A stretch of 64,000 nucleotides of DNA from Magnetospirillum moscoviense (lineage in GTDB: Bacteria; Pseudomonadota; Alphaproteobacteria; Rhodospirillales; Magnetospirillaceae), in contig NZ_LWQU01000152.1 of assembly GCF_001650635.1 (NCBI RefSeq), forward strand, positions 1 to 64,000. Reading direction: 5' to 3'. The position numbers and the translations under genes were made by a program. Numbering within the stretch: the stretch's first letter is position 1; each line of letters opens with the position of its first letter. Under the pieces are notes generated by a model. The model was not told the origin of the DNA. It did not search any database and saw only the letters and a program-made list of their open reading frames with translations. Below are positions 1 to 9,832 of this stretch, piece after piece.

Positions 1-47
1 AATGCTTCAACATTGAGCGCCGGCTTGGCCATGCCCAACAGAATCAT
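1..47 (-). CDS. possible 5' end of a gene leaving the window
   Basis: On the minus strand an open frame begins at an ATG at 47 (a second in-frame ATG is at 32) and runs off the left edge, reading MILLGMAKPALNVEA. Too little is visible to assign a product. The 94 bases between it and the aroC stop show no clear terminator. An 11-base duplication (CCGCACTGCGC) occurs at 121 and again inside the last aroC codons at 145. Confidence 0.25.
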   Translation of the reverse strand, partial: MILLGMAKPALNVEA

Positions 48-141
48 GAACCCGTCAGGGATTCAATCAAATGTGAGCCGTGCGCCAAGGGGCGCCCGGA
101 CTTTTGCCCCAGTTACTTAACCGCACTGCGCCAGATTCTTT

Positions 142-1224
142 TCAGCCGCACTGCGCGCGGTGGCGCAGCAGGTGATCGGCCAGGGTGACGGCCATCATCG
201 CCTCGGCCACCGGCACGGCGCGGATGGCGACGCAGGGGTCGTGGCGGCCCTTGGTGATCACCTCGATCTCGTTGCCGTGGCGATCGACGCTTTTGGTCGG
301 GATCAGGATCGAACTGGTCGGCTTGACGGCGATCCGCACCACCACATCCTGCCCGGTCGAGATGCCGCCCAGGATACCGCCGGCATTGTTGGACAGGAAA
401 CGCACCCGCCCATCGGCGCCCATGCGCATCTCGTCGGCATTGTCCTGGCCCGACAGGGACGCCGCCAGGAAGCCGGCACCGATCTCGACGCCCTTGACGG
501 CGTTGATGCTCATCATCGCCTTGGCCAGATCGGCATCCAGCTTGTCATAGACCGGAGCCCCCAACCCGGCCGGCACGCCCGAGGCCACCACCTCGACCAC
601 CCCGCCTGTGGACGAGCCCGACTTGCGCACACCGTCCAGGAAGGCCTCCCACCCCTTGGCCGCTTCGCTGTCCGGGCACCAGAACGGGTTCTCGGTCCGC
701 TGATCCCAATCCCACTTGTCGGGGTCGATGGCGTGCGGCCCCATCTGCACCATGGCGCCGCGAATCATGATGCCCGGCGCCAGATGATCCAGGATGACCC
801 GGGCCACCGCGCCGGCCGCCACCCGCATGGCGGTTTCGCGGGCACTGGATCGCCCGCCGCCGCGATAATCGCGCAGTCCGTATTTCTGCTCATAGACCCA
901 GTCGGCATGGCCGGGCCGGAAGGTGTCCTTGATGTCGCCGTAATCCTTCGAGCGCTGGTCGGTATTCTCGATCAGCAGCCCGATCGAGGTGCCGGTGGTG
1001 ACTCCCTCGAACACGCCGGACAGGATGCGGACCTGATCCGCTTCCTGGCGCTGGGTGGTGAAACGGTTCTGGCCGGGCTTACGGGCATCCAGCCACGGCT
1101 GGATGTCGGCTTCCGCCAAGGGCAGCCGCGGCGGCACGCCATCGATCACGCATCCGATGGCGGGGCCGTGGCTTTCCCCGAAGGTGGTAAAGCGGAAGGT
1201 GTGGCCGAAGCCGTTGCCCGACAC
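142..1224 (-). CDS. aroC: chorismate synthase
   Basis: Converts 5-enolpyruvylshikimate-3-phosphate to chorismate, the last shared step of aromatic amino acid synthesis, using reduced FMN. The 360-residue length is normal for the family. Family motifs are visible: [13 protein letters not shown] near residue 17, [10 protein letters not shown] near residue 123 and [11 protein letters not shown] near residue 259. It starts 7 bases after the fabI stop and is read in the same direction, so the two are probably co-transcribed with fabI first. The assignment is secure from the motifs and length. Confidence 0.97.
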   Translation of the reverse strand: MSGNGFGHTFRFTTFGESHGPAIGCVIDGVPPRLPLAEADIQPWLDARKPGQNRFTTQRQEADQVRILSGVFEGVTTGTSIGLLIENTDQRSKDYGDIKDTFRPGHADWVYEQKYGLRDYRGGGRSSARETAMRVAAGAVARVILDHLAPGIMIRGAMVQMGPHAIDPDKWDWDQRTENPFWCPDSEAAKGWEAFLDGVRKSGSSTGGVVEVVASGVPAGLGAPVYDKLDADLAKAMMSINAVKGVEIGAGFLAASLSGQDNADEMRMGADGRVRFLSNNAGGILGGISTGQDVVVRIAVKPTSSILIPTKSVDRHGNEIEVITKGRHDPCVAIRAVPVAEAMMAVTLADHLLRHRAQCG

Positions 1225-1231
1225 CTTGGCC

Positions 1232-2050
1232 TCAATCCTTGGCGACGGTGATGTCGGGGGCGTCGACCGCCTTCATGCCGACGACGTGATAGCCGCAATC
1301 GACATGGTGGCACTCGCCCGACACGCCCGACGACAGGTCCGACAGCAGGTAAAGGCCCGAGCCGCCGATATCTTCCAGGGTGACGTTGCGCTTCAGGGGG
1401 CTGTTATACTCGTTCCACTTCAGGATGTAGCGGAAATCGCCGATGCCTGAGGCGGCCAAGGTCTTGATGGGGCCGGCCGACAGCGAGTTGACGCGAATGT
1501 TCTGCTTGCCCAGATCGACCGACAGATAGCGCACGGAAGCTTCCAGCGCCGCCTTGGCGACACCCATGACGTTGTAATGCGGCATCACCCGCTCGGCGCC
1601 GTAATAGGTCAGCGTCAGCAGCGAGCCACCATCGGGCATCATCGCCGAGGCGCGCCGCGCGACGGACGTGAACGAGAACACCGAGATATGCATGGTCTTG
1701 GTGAAGTTTTCCAAGGTGGTGTCGGCATAGCGGCCACGCAGCTGGTCCTTGTCGGAATAGCCGATGGCGTGGACGACGAAGTCCAGCTTGCCCCACTTGG
1801 CCTGCAAGGCGTCGAACACGGCGTCGATCGAGGCTTCGTCCGAGACGTCGCAGGGCAACACGATGTCGGAGCCGACCTGCTCGGCCAGCGGACGGACGCG
1901 CTTTTCCAGGGCGTCGCCCTGATAGGTGAAGGCCAGCTCGGCGCCCTGGGCCCGGGCCGCCTGGGCGATGCCCCACGCGATCGAGCGGTCGTTGGCGACG
2001 CCCATGATCAGACCCTTCTTACCTTGCATCAGGGGAGCCGGAACCGACAT
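1232..2050 (-). CDS. fabI: enoyl-[acyl-carrier-protein] reductase, NADH-dependent
   Basis: Reduces the enoyl-ACP double bond in the last step of each fatty acid elongation cycle; cytoplasmic short-chain dehydrogenase fold. The 272-residue protein has the FabI nucleotide-binding stretch [13 protein letters not shown] (residues 17-29). The catalytic arrangement is Tyr149, Tyr159 and Lys166 within [19 protein letters not shown], matching Tyr146/Tyr156/Lys163 of the E. coli enzyme, so it should be the triclosan-sensitive type. It lies upstream of aroC with a 7-base gap. An internal ATG at residue 8 is an alternative start. Confidence 0.96.
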   Translation of the reverse strand: MSVPAPLMQGKKGLIMGVANDRSIAWGIAQAARAQGAELAFTYQGDALEKRVRPLAEQVGSDIVLPCDVSDEASIDAVFDALQAKWGKLDFVVHAIGYSDKDQLRGRYADTTLENFTKTMHISVFSFTSVARRASAMMPDGGSLLTLTYYGAERVMPHYNVMGVAKAALEASVRYLSVDLGKQNIRVNSLSAGPIKTLAASGIGDFRYILKWNEYNSPLKRNVTLEDIGGSGLYLLSDLSSGVSGECHHVDCGYHVVGMKAVDAPDITVAKD

Positions 2051-2140
2051 TCAAACCTCTCTGGAAACTGTGGATATTTCTGCGGCGGGCATCCTACACG
2101 AAGAAGTGCGAGAGGCAAAAGGGATGAGGACCCGAGGCGA

Positions 2141-3373
2141 CTATTCCTTCTTGATCAGACCGGTGATGCCGGCGACGAACAAGGCCGACAAGGCCCAGCC
2201 GAAGGCGATGTGCAGCCAGCGCCACAGCATCATGCCCCGCCCGAACACTCGGGCTTGCCCCCGTTGGTCGGTCGGCATCCAGTAATCTTCCTGCTGCAGA
2301 TCGACGAAGGGCAGGAAAACGTCCAGCGAATAGACGACCGGCTGCAGATGGGGGTATTCCGCCGGCAGCACACGATCGGCGACATAGGCCTTGTCCATAT
2401 AGACCCGCTCCTTGGCCGGCACCATGTGGCCCAGATGGTCCGCTTGGGCGACCGCCAACGCCCCACCGGCAATGAAGACCGCCATCCACACCGCCGCCAG
2501 CCACGGCCGGTAGCCGTATCCGACCAATACGTCGAACAAAACGCTGAGGACCCGTTTGTGCCACTGCAGGAAGGGCCGGCGGTCGCGTTCCTTGGCGATC
2601 AGCACGGCACGGGCGTCGGCATTGTGCCCCTGCGCCTTCATCACCTTGGCCAGTTGTTCGTAAGGCTGGGGGTCGAAATAGTTAAGCTTTGGCTGCAAAT
2701 GCAGCCAGCGCAGCCTGGAATCGGAGTCCAACCCACAATGGGCGGCGAGCGCGCCATAGGTGAAACCGTTGAGTTCAAGCCCGCCCTTCTGGGTCGGCCA
2801 ACAATCCGGGGAATCGTTCAGTGCGCCGACATGTGCGCGATCCAGGACCAAAGCCCCATTGGCTCGAAAGCCATTCCGTAGAAAGATTGCGCCAGCAACC
2901 TTCAGCATATCTGCTCGCAGAGCTGGCTCGTCACCGCCGTCGAGGTAAGAGCCGGAGCATTCCAGGCTGCCGCCAATATCGGCGCCAATCAGGTACACCC
3001 GTCCCTTGACCGTCGAGCGGCGCAGCAACAGCGAGCGATCGACACGCAACTCTCCTGCCTCGATACCGCCAATTTTTGGGCAATCCTGGAACCCCAACAC
3101 CTTGGCGCGGGCGCCGCGTAGGTTGATGCCGTCGGCGATGGTGCATTCGCTCAGCCACAACGGACGGGTCAGGGTGCGATCCTCGAAATCGAGTTCACCG
3201 ATGATGGTGGCGCCGCGAATCTGCACCCCCTTGGGGTGGACAGATTCATCGCCCTCCGGCTTGCAGGCCAGTTCGACCACCAGGGCAGCCGGGATGGTCT
3301 CGCCCACATCCAACGTTACCACTTTGCCTTGGCTGGCAGCCCAGAGAACTCTCTCTTCTGGTGATTCTGCCAT
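2141..3373 (-). CDS. membrane protein of unknown function with repeated beta-like N-terminal half
   Basis: About 410 residues. The start at 3373 is chosen because a GGGAGA Shine-Dalgarno lies just upstream; the frame is open further but that extension looks non-coding. Residues ~45-240 are short irregular repeats around LxLRGAxx, LLLRRSTVKGRVYL and GGSLECSGS, suggestive of a right-handed beta-solenoid like pentapeptide-repeat or bactofilin-type proteins. The C-terminal third has two probable membrane segments (around WLAAVWMAVFIAGGALAVA and near the C-terminus, WLHIAFGWALSALFVAGI) and ends with lysines in the cytoplasm. I do not recognise the family and the context (fabI downstream) does not suggest a function. 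Confidence 0.75.
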   Translation of the reverse strand: MAESPEERVLWAASQGKVVTLDVGETIPAALVVELACKPEGDESVHPKGVQIRGATIIGELDFEDRTLTRPLWLSECTIADGINLRGARAKVLGFQDCPKIGGIEAGELRVDRSLLLRRSTVKGRVYLIGADIGGSLECSGSYLDGGDEPALRADMLKVAGAIFLRNGFRANGALVLDRAHVGALNDSPDCWPTQKGGLELNGFTYGALAAHCGLDSDSRLRWLHLQPKLNYFDPQPYEQLAKVMKAQGHNADARAVLIAKERDRRPFLQWHKRVLSVLFDVLVGYGYRPWLAAVWMAVFIAGGALAVAQADHLGHMVPAKERVYMDKAYVADRVLPAEYPHLQPVVYSLDVFLPFVDLQQEDYWMPTDQRGQARVFGRGMMLWRWLHIAFGWALSALFVAGITGLIKKE

Positions 3374-3672
3374 CACATTCTCCCGCGTTCGGCTGCCGAT
3401 GATGGCAGCGGCGGCGGCAGGACGGCAAAGGGGAATGGGCGGGAATGCCGCTGGTCGATAGACAAAACGAGGCGAGACCAAGCGCCCCGCCCGGTCATTG
3501 CCAGGCCTGACCCGGCCATGACGAAGGAAAATGGAAAAGATTTAACCACAGAGGCACAGAGGCACAGAGGCACAGAGGCACAGAGGCACAGAGAAGGAAA
3601 AAATAGAAAATCTAATTTATTTTTTCTTTTTCCTCTGTGCCTCTGTGCCTCTGTGGTTACACTTTTTTACTT
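3374..3672. other. non-coding region between two minus-strand genes
   Basis: Three hundred bases with no credible gene. The right half holds the large CACAGAGG inverted repeat listed separately; the left half (3374-3542) is the leader of the membrane-protein gene and carries its ribosome binding site, with nothing else recognisable. Short frames here translate to TEAQRHRG-type peptides, which are known artefacts of this repeat. Confidence 0.8.
3543..3659. repeat. CACAGAGG tandem/inverted repeat forming a long hairpin
   Basis: The left arm 3543-3570 (TAACCACAGAGGCACAGAGG...) is the exact reverse complement of the right arm 3632-3659 over 28 bases. The left side continues with two further copies of the 8-base unit GAGGCACA, giving five units against three on the right. 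The centre is A/T-rich (AAGGAAAAAATAGAAAAT opposite TTTATTTTTTCTTTTTCC) and can also pair partly. The same repeat occurs intergenically in many unrelated bacteria and is the source of spurious TEAQRHRG/LCASVV peptides. Its function is unknown; it could act as a bidirectional terminator or be a mobile palindromic element. Confidence 0.9.
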
Positions 3673-4722
3673 CTACAGCCCCGGCGGCATCGGCGGATCA
3701 TCGTCGCAGAAGACCTGATTGCCGTTGGCGGCGATCACCGCGACGCAGGCCGCCACCACTTCCGGATCGTATTTAGACCCGGCGAAGCGGGTGATTTCCG
3801 CCAGCGCCGCGTCGATCCCTAAGGACGGGCGATAGGGTCGGTGGCTGCTGATGGCCTCGACCACGTCGGCGACGGCCAGGATGCGAGCCTCGGGGATGAT
3901 GGCATCGCCCTTCAGCCCGGCGGGATAGCCGGTGCCGTCGATGCGTTCGTGGTGCTGGCGGATCATCTGCGCCACCGGCCAGGGGAAATCGATGCCGTCG
4001 ACGATCTCGGCACCCACCTCGGCATGCGAGCGCACCACGTCGAAGGCCGCCGCCGACAAGGCACCCGGCCGGGTCAGGAAGTCCGACGGCACGTTGATCT
4101 TGCCCAGATCGTGGATCAGGGCGCCGGTGTGCAGCCCCTCGATGACATGCTCGGCCAGGCCCAGCTTCTGCCCGATCGCTACCGCCAATTGCGCCACCCG
4201 GCGCTGGTGGCCGGCGGTATAGGGATCGCGGATTTCCAGCGTCAGCGACACCGCCCGCACCGTCTGCAGCAGCACTTTCTTCATCTGCGCCGTCGCCTGC
4301 AGGCGCTCGCGCTCGATGGCCTTGCGCTCGATGGCGTAAAGGATGGTCCGCCCGATCAGTTGGGCGTCGCACGACCCCTTGATCAGGTAATCCTGGCAGC
4401 CATGCTTGACCGCCTTCATGCCGACCTCTTCGTCGTTCAGGCCGGTATTGACGATCAGCGGAACGTCGGGGGCGGCGGCGCGCATCGCATCGACGGTCGC
4501 CATGCCGGTACCGTCGGGCAAGGACAGGTCCAGCAGCACGACATCGACGCCGTTTTCCGCCAACCATGCCTTTGCCGACGCCAAGGAATTGCGCCAAGTG
4601 ATCTCGAAGCCGCCATATTCGGCCAGCAGCGTTTCAATCAATCGGGCGTCGCCGGGATTGTCTTCCACCAGCAACAGCCTGATCGGAGGCGCGTGGGGGT
4701 CGCGCATGGAGGTCGCCTGCAC
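3673..4722 (-). CDS. response regulator with HD-GYP phosphodiesterase domain
   Basis: Predicted cyclic-di-GMP phosphodiesterase controlled by phosphorylation. Residues ~14-130 are a CheY-like receiver (LLLVEDNPGDARL, phospho-acceptor Asp in VVLLDLSLPDG, Lys in LIKGS). Residues ~165-335 form the HD-GYP domain: AGHQRRVAQLA, the HD pair in ALIHDLGKINVP, and HHERIDGTGYPAGL, which keeps the GYP signature and the metal-binding histidines. RpfG-like architecture, 349 residues. A start at the ATG at 4707 is equally possible. No cognate kinase is adjacent. It is divergent from the MFS gene. Confidence 0.9.
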   Translation of the reverse strand: MQATSMRDPHAPPIRLLLVEDNPGDARLIETLLAEYGGFEITWRNSLASAKAWLAENGVDVVLLDLSLPDGTGMATVDAMRAAAPDVPLIVNTGLNDEEVGMKAVKHGCQDYLIKGSCDAQLIGRTILYAIERKAIERERLQATAQMKKVLLQTVRAVSLTLEIRDPYTAGHQRRVAQLAVAIGQKLGLAEHVIEGLHTGALIHDLGKINVPSDFLTRPGALSAAAFDVVRSHAEVGAEIVDGIDFPWPVAQMIRQHHERIDGTGYPAGLKGDAIIPEARILAVADVVEAISSHRPYRPSLGIDAALAEITRFAGSKYDPEVVAACVAVIAANGNQVFCDDDPPMPPGL

Positions 4723-4850
4723 TTAATAGGCTAATACTAAAGTGTAACACTTCAGTCGGCCGGAAGGCAAATCTGATGCGGAAGGGCAGCCATGCGGTCG
4801 GCGCAAGGGGTGTGCTATGCTGTCGGCGCAACTTTAAGGCCCGTTCGCCC

Positions 4851-6002
4851 GTGACCCCAAAGACACGCCTGCTGATCGGCGGATTGAGCGCCTGCGCCGT
4901 GGCCCTGGGACTGGGGCGCTTCGCCTTCACCCCGATCCTGCCCTTGATGCAGGCCGCCCACGGGCTGGACACCCAGTCGGCCGGCTGGCTGGCGGCGTCC
5001 AACAATCTGGGCTATCTGGCCGGGGCGGTGTGGGCCGGGCTGATCGCCACCGATCGCGGCCGCCATCTGGCCTTCACCGCCAGCCTGGTGGTGGTGGCGG
5101 CATCGCTGGCGGCCATGTCACTGACCTCGGCCGAATGGGTGTGGAACCTGATCCGACTGGTGGCCGGCATCGCCTCGGCGCTGGTGTTCGTGCTGGGCGC
5201 CGCCCTGGTGGTGCCGGCCCTGGCCGGCCTGGGGGCGGCACGGCTGACCGGCGTGCATTTCTCGGGCGTCGGGCTGGGCATCATCCTGTCCGGTTCGGTG
5301 ATCGCCTGGGCCGGCGGATGGGGCGGCGACAATGCCGCCTGGCTGACCGCAGGCGCCTTGTGCGGCGTGCTGTCGGCGGCCTCGGCCTGGGGATTGCGCC
5401 ACGTCCACGGCAGCGGCGCCGCCGGGACCAGCCATCCGGCACCGGCCCCCTTCTCGCTGGGCTGGCTGTCGGCGGCCTATTTTTGCGCCGGGCTGGCCTA
5501 TATCGTCACCGGCACCTTCCTGGTGGTGGTGGTCCGCGCCACCCCGGGACTGGAATCCATCGCCAATCTGTCGTGGGTGGTGGTCGGACTGGCGGCGATG
5601 CCGTCTTCCGCCGCCTGGGCGCTGTTCGCCGCCCGTTTCGGCTTCCGCCTGGCCCTGATCTTCGCCCATCTGCTGATGGCGGCCGGGGCCGGCCTGCTGG
5701 CGGTCACCGACAGCGCCATCGGCGCCATGGTCTCGGCCTTGCTGTATGGCGGCACGTTCTTAGGCATCGCCGGCATGGCCATGGCCTTCGGCCGGGCCAT
5801 CGCGCCCGCGCACCCGGCCCGGGCGATGGGAATGCTGACGGCGGCCTTTTCGGTCGGACAGATGATCGGGCCGGTCGCCGCCGCCTTCCTGGCCGATTGG
5901 GGCGGCTGGATGCCGGCGCTGCTGATGGCCGCCCTGGTCACCCTGGCCGGCGTGCCGATGCTGATGTTTGGCCGCGTCAGCCCTTCTTCTGGCCGATCCT
6001 AG
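4851..6002 (+). CDS. MFS transporter, YbfB/YjiJ type
   Basis: About 383 residues, almost entirely hydrophobic, with roughly twelve membrane segments. The first helix region RLLIGGLSACAVALGLGRFA and the following FTPILPLMQAAHGL match the YbfB/YjiJ (MFS_4) family of inner-membrane transporters with unknown substrate. I place the start at the GTG at 4851, preceded by AAGG, because the upstream extension to the ATG at 4776 is arginine/cysteine-rich and not membrane-like. Its last 26 bases overlap the end of plsY on the other strand. Substrate cannot be inferred from context. Confidence 0.85.
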   Translation: MTPKTRLLIGGLSACAVALGLGRFAFTPILPLMQAAHGLDTQSAGWLAASNNLGYLAGAVWAGLIATDRGRHLAFTASLVVVAASLAAMSLTSAEWVWNLIRLVAGIASALVFVLGAALVVPALAGLGAARLTGVHFSGVGLGIILSGSVIAWAGGWGGDNAAWLTAGALCGVLSAASAWGLRHVHGSGAAGTSHPAPAPFSLGWLSAAYFCAGLAYIVTGTFLVVVVRATPGLESIANLSWVVVGLAAMPSSAAWALFAARFGFRLALIFAHLLMAAGAGLLAVTDSAIGAMVSALLYGGTFLGIAGMAMAFGRAIAPAHPARAMGMLTAAFSVGQMIGPVAAAFLADWGGWMPALLMAALVTLAGVPMLMFGRVSPSSGRS

Positions 6003-6570
6003 GTTCGTCGCCCTTCAGCAGGCGGCGGATATTGGCGTGGTGGCGGATGAAGCCCAGCACCGCCAGACCGGCGGCCATGGCCGCATGTTCCGGCCCCGAC
6101 AGGAAATAGGCCATCACCGGCGCGGCGGCCAAGGCCACCAGGGCCGACAGCGACGAAATCTTGAAGATGCGCGCGACCACCAGCCATACCAGGCAGGCGC
6201 CCAGGCCTGCGAACGGCGAGGCGGCGATCAAGGTGCCCAACGTGGTCGCCACCCCCTTGCCGCCCTTGAAGCCCAGCCAAATCGGGAAATTGTGGCCCAG
6301 CACGGCCGCGAAACCGGCCACCAGCAGGGCCTGCTCGCCGGCCAGATACAGGGCGGTCAGGGCGGCGATGGCGCCCTTGCCGCCGTCCAGCAGCAAGGTG
6401 GCCAGGGCCAGGCCCTTGCGGCCGGTGCGCAAGACGTTGGTGGCGCCGATATTGCCCGAGCCGATGGCGCGGATGTCGCCCAGCCCGGCGGCCATGGTCA
6501 GCACCAGCCCGAACGGGATCGAGCCCAGCAGATAGCCGCCCAGCGCGGCGAGGGCCAGATCAAACGTCAC
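5977..6570 (-). CDS. plsY: glycerol-3-phosphate acyltransferase PlsY
   Basis: Inner-membrane enzyme that transfers the acyl group of acyl phosphate to glycerol-3-phosphate, starting phospholipid synthesis. The three family motifs are clear: GSIPFG near the N-terminus, GSGNIGATNVLR in the first third, and GHNFPIWLGFKGGKGVAT in the middle; several hydrophobic helices surround them. I prefer the GTG at 6570, which gives MTFDLALAALGGYLLGSIPFG and an 11-base overlap with pyrC; an ATG at 6591 would add seven residues. Third gene of pyrB-pyrC-plsY, so probably translated by coupling to pyrC. Confidence 0.93.
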   Translation of the reverse strand: MTFDLALAALGGYLLGSIPFGLVLTMAAGLGDIRAIGSGNIGATNVLRTGRKGLALATLLLDGGKGAIAALTALYLAGEQALLVAGFAAVLGHNFPIWLGFKGGKGVATTLGTLIAASPFAGLGACLVWLVVARIFKISSLSALVALAAAPVMAYFLSGPEHAAMAAGLAVLGFIRHHANIRRLLKGDEPRIGQKKG

Positions 6571-7869
6571 GGCGAAACACCGTGCGGCCATCGACGATGG
6601 TGCGGAGCACCAATCCCTGCACCGGACGGGCGTCGAACGGCGAGTTTTTCGATTTCGAGCGGAAGCGGTCGGGTTCGATCTTCCAGCCGCGCGCGGGGTC
6701 GAACAGCACCAGATCGGCGGCGGCGCCGACCTTCAGGCGGCCGCCGGCCAGGCCCAGGATGTCGGCCGGCCCCGAGGTCACCCGACGCAAGGCGTCCAGC
6801 AGGCCCAGATGGCCGTCATGCACCAGTTCCAGGGTGATCGGCAGCAGGGTTTCCAGCCCGACGCCGCCGAACTCGGCCTGGGCGAAGGGCTGGCGCTTGG
6901 AATCGGCGTCCTGCGGCGCGTGGTCCGAGGCGATGGCGTCGATGGTGCCGTCCTTCAGGCCCTCGACCACGGCGCGGCGATCGTCTTCCGAGCGCAGGGG
7001 CGGCGAAAGCTTGGCGAAGGTGCGGTAATCCTTCACCGCCAGCTCGTTCAGGGCGAAATAAGGCGGCGCGGTGTCGCAGGTGACCGGCAGGCCGGCGGCC
7101 TTGGCCTTCCTGATGATGGCGACGCCGTCGGCGGTCGAGACGTGGGCGGCGTGATAACGCCCACCGGTCATCGCCACCAGGCGCATGTCGCGTTCCAGCA
7201 TGATCGCCTCGGCCGCCGCCGGGATGCCCGACAGGCCCATGCGGGTGGCCAGTTCGCCGGCATTCATCGCGCCGCCCGAGGCCAGCGACGGATCTTCCGG
7301 GTGCTGGACGATCAGGGCGCCGAAGGTGGCGGCATAGGAAAGCGCCCGGCGCATGGTCTGGGAATCGCCGATGGCCTTGACCCCGTCGGTGAAGGCCAGG
7401 GCGCCGGCTTCCATCAGGAAGCCCATCTCGGCCAGTTCCTTGCCTTCCAGCCCCTTGGTGGCGGCGGCATAGGGATAGACCTTGGCCAGGCCGATCTTGC
7501 GGGCGCGGCGGGCGACGAATTCCACCGTCGCCACCTCGTCGATGACCGGGTCGGTGTTGGGCAGGCACACCATGGCGGTCACCCCGCCGGCCACCGCCGC
7601 CTCGCCGGCCGAACGCAGGGTTTCCTTGTGTTCCTCGCCGGGCTCGCGCAATTGCACCCGCATGTCGATCAGGCCGGGCGCCAGGCAATGGCCGCCGCAA
7701 TCGACCACCTCGATGCCCGCCGGCACGCCGCCCTGGAACAGGCCGGGGCCGACATCGGCGATGGTCTCGCCATTGGTCAGAAGGGCGCCGGGCCGGTCCA
7801 GGCCGGACGCGGGATCGAGCAGGCGGGCGTTGACATAGGCCACCAGGCCGGCAGGCGCAGGCTTCGACA

Positions 7870-7870
<1 letters not shown>
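6560..7870 (-). CDS. pyrC: PyrC-like dihydroorotase homologue, probably catalytically inactive
   Basis: Amidohydrolase-family protein of 436 residues directly downstream of pyrB. Start chosen at the ATG at 7870, whose A is shared with the pyrB TGA (TGATG); a GTG one codon earlier is possible. The zinc-ligand motif that reads DxHxH in active type I dihydroorotases is here DMRVQLREPG, so both histidines are missing, while SDHAPQD near the C-terminus is kept. In Pseudomonas and some rhizobia such a degenerate PyrC (PyrC'/PyrX) partners with PyrB as a structural subunit of aspartate carbamoyltransferase. By analogy I infer that role here. A second dihydroorotase at 33230-34567 would do the catalysis. 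Confidence 0.88.
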
Positions 7871-8820
<950 letters not shown>

Positions 8821-8953
8821 GAGGCCGAACTATAGGGCGGCTCGCGTGGGGCTGCAAGCGGCCGACGTATGCCTGCCATGGCTTTTGGTCAAGTGACGTG
8901 ATGTCCCCGCTTCAGGTATGTTTTGACGGAAATGAAGACTGGGCGCCCAAAGC

Positions 8954-9832
8954 TTGTCCCAATCCTTCGAGAATGTCCGACTGGTCCTGGCGGAGCCCAA
9001 TCCCAACATCCGCATCGGCCTGCGCGCGGCGCTGACGGCGGCGGGGTTTCGTGCCATCACCGAAACCGCAAGCTACATCAGGGTCCATGATCTGCTGGCC
9101 CATGACAGCGTCGATCTTCTGATCTCGGCGGCCGAATTGGAAGGCAACGACGTCGGATTCCTGATCTCGGAAAACCGCAATCAGCGCCTGGGTCCCAATC
9201 CGTTCCCGCTGGCCATCACGCTGCTGGGCAACCGGGCCCCGGCCCGCGTGCGCCAGGTCATCGTTTCCGGCACCGACGACCAGTTGCTGGCGCGCATTCG
9301 CAGACTGTATCACCGCCGCAAGCCGTTCGTGGTCACCCACGATTATACCGGCCCCGACCGCCGCAACCAGGCGCGCGCCTTCGGGACCCACCAGGCCCCG
9401 ATGATCGAGGTCCCCAACCCGTTGCGCCTGCGCGCCGAGAACGGAATCGACGGCACGCGGATGGAATTGCTGATCCGCGAGCAGGCGGCCTTGTTGAACC
9501 GCATCAAGATCGAGCGCCATGCGGTGCAGATCAACTGGCTGGCCGACCACGTCCACGCCACCATTCGCGACGGCATCTCCAGTAACGCGGTCAACCTGAT
9601 GCCGTTCACCAACAAGTTGCTGTCGGTGGCCGAGGATCTGATCCGGCGCATGAAGAACAGTCCGGCCGAGGCCCATGTCGCCCCGGTGGCCGAGCTGCGC
9701 GAGTTGGCCCACCGCCTGGACGGCGCGCCCGATTCCATCCCCTATAGCGAGCTCGAGCGGCTGAACGGCCTGGCCAAGGCGATCGGCCGCACCCTGCTGT
9801 CGGTGGTCAGCCCGCCTGCTCAGGTGGCCTGA
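8954..9832 (+). CDS. protein with degenerate CheY-like receiver domain
   Basis: 292 residues with a TTG start and no strong ribosome binding site. Residues ~5-120 resemble a receiver (FENVRLVLAEPNPNIRIGLR, then VDLLISAAELEG), but the phospho-acceptor position normally occupied by Asp is Ala, the acidic pair is reduced and the conserved Lys is missing (VIVSGTDDQLLARI). The signature YTGPDRR follows, a motif often seen after receivers in alphaproteobacterial regulators. The C-terminal half is helical (ATIRDGISSNAVNLMPFTNKLL) and could be a dimerisation or HPt-like bundle. It overlaps the end of the convergent kinase gene by 26 bases. Probably a phosphorylation-independent signalling protein. 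Confidence 0.75.
   Translation: MSQSFENVRLVLAEPNPNIRIGLRAALTAAGFRAITETASYIRVHDLLAHDSVDLLISAAELEGNDVGFLISENRNQRLGPNPFPLAITLLGNRAPARVRQVIVSGTDDQLLARIRRLYHRRKPFVVTHDYTGPDRRNQARAFGTHQAPMIEVPNPLRLRAENGIDGTRMELLIREQAALLNRIKIERHAVQINWLADHVHATIRDGISSNAVNLMPFTNKLLSVAEDLIRRMKNSPAEAHVAPVAELRELAHRLDGAPDSIPYSELERLNGLAKAIGRTLLSVVSPPAQVA

Noticed and set aside
3518-3718. 66-residue frame reading TEAQRHRGTEAQRHREG and LCLCASVV
   Set aside because: It is a translation of the CACAGAGG repeat; such peptides are common false genes.
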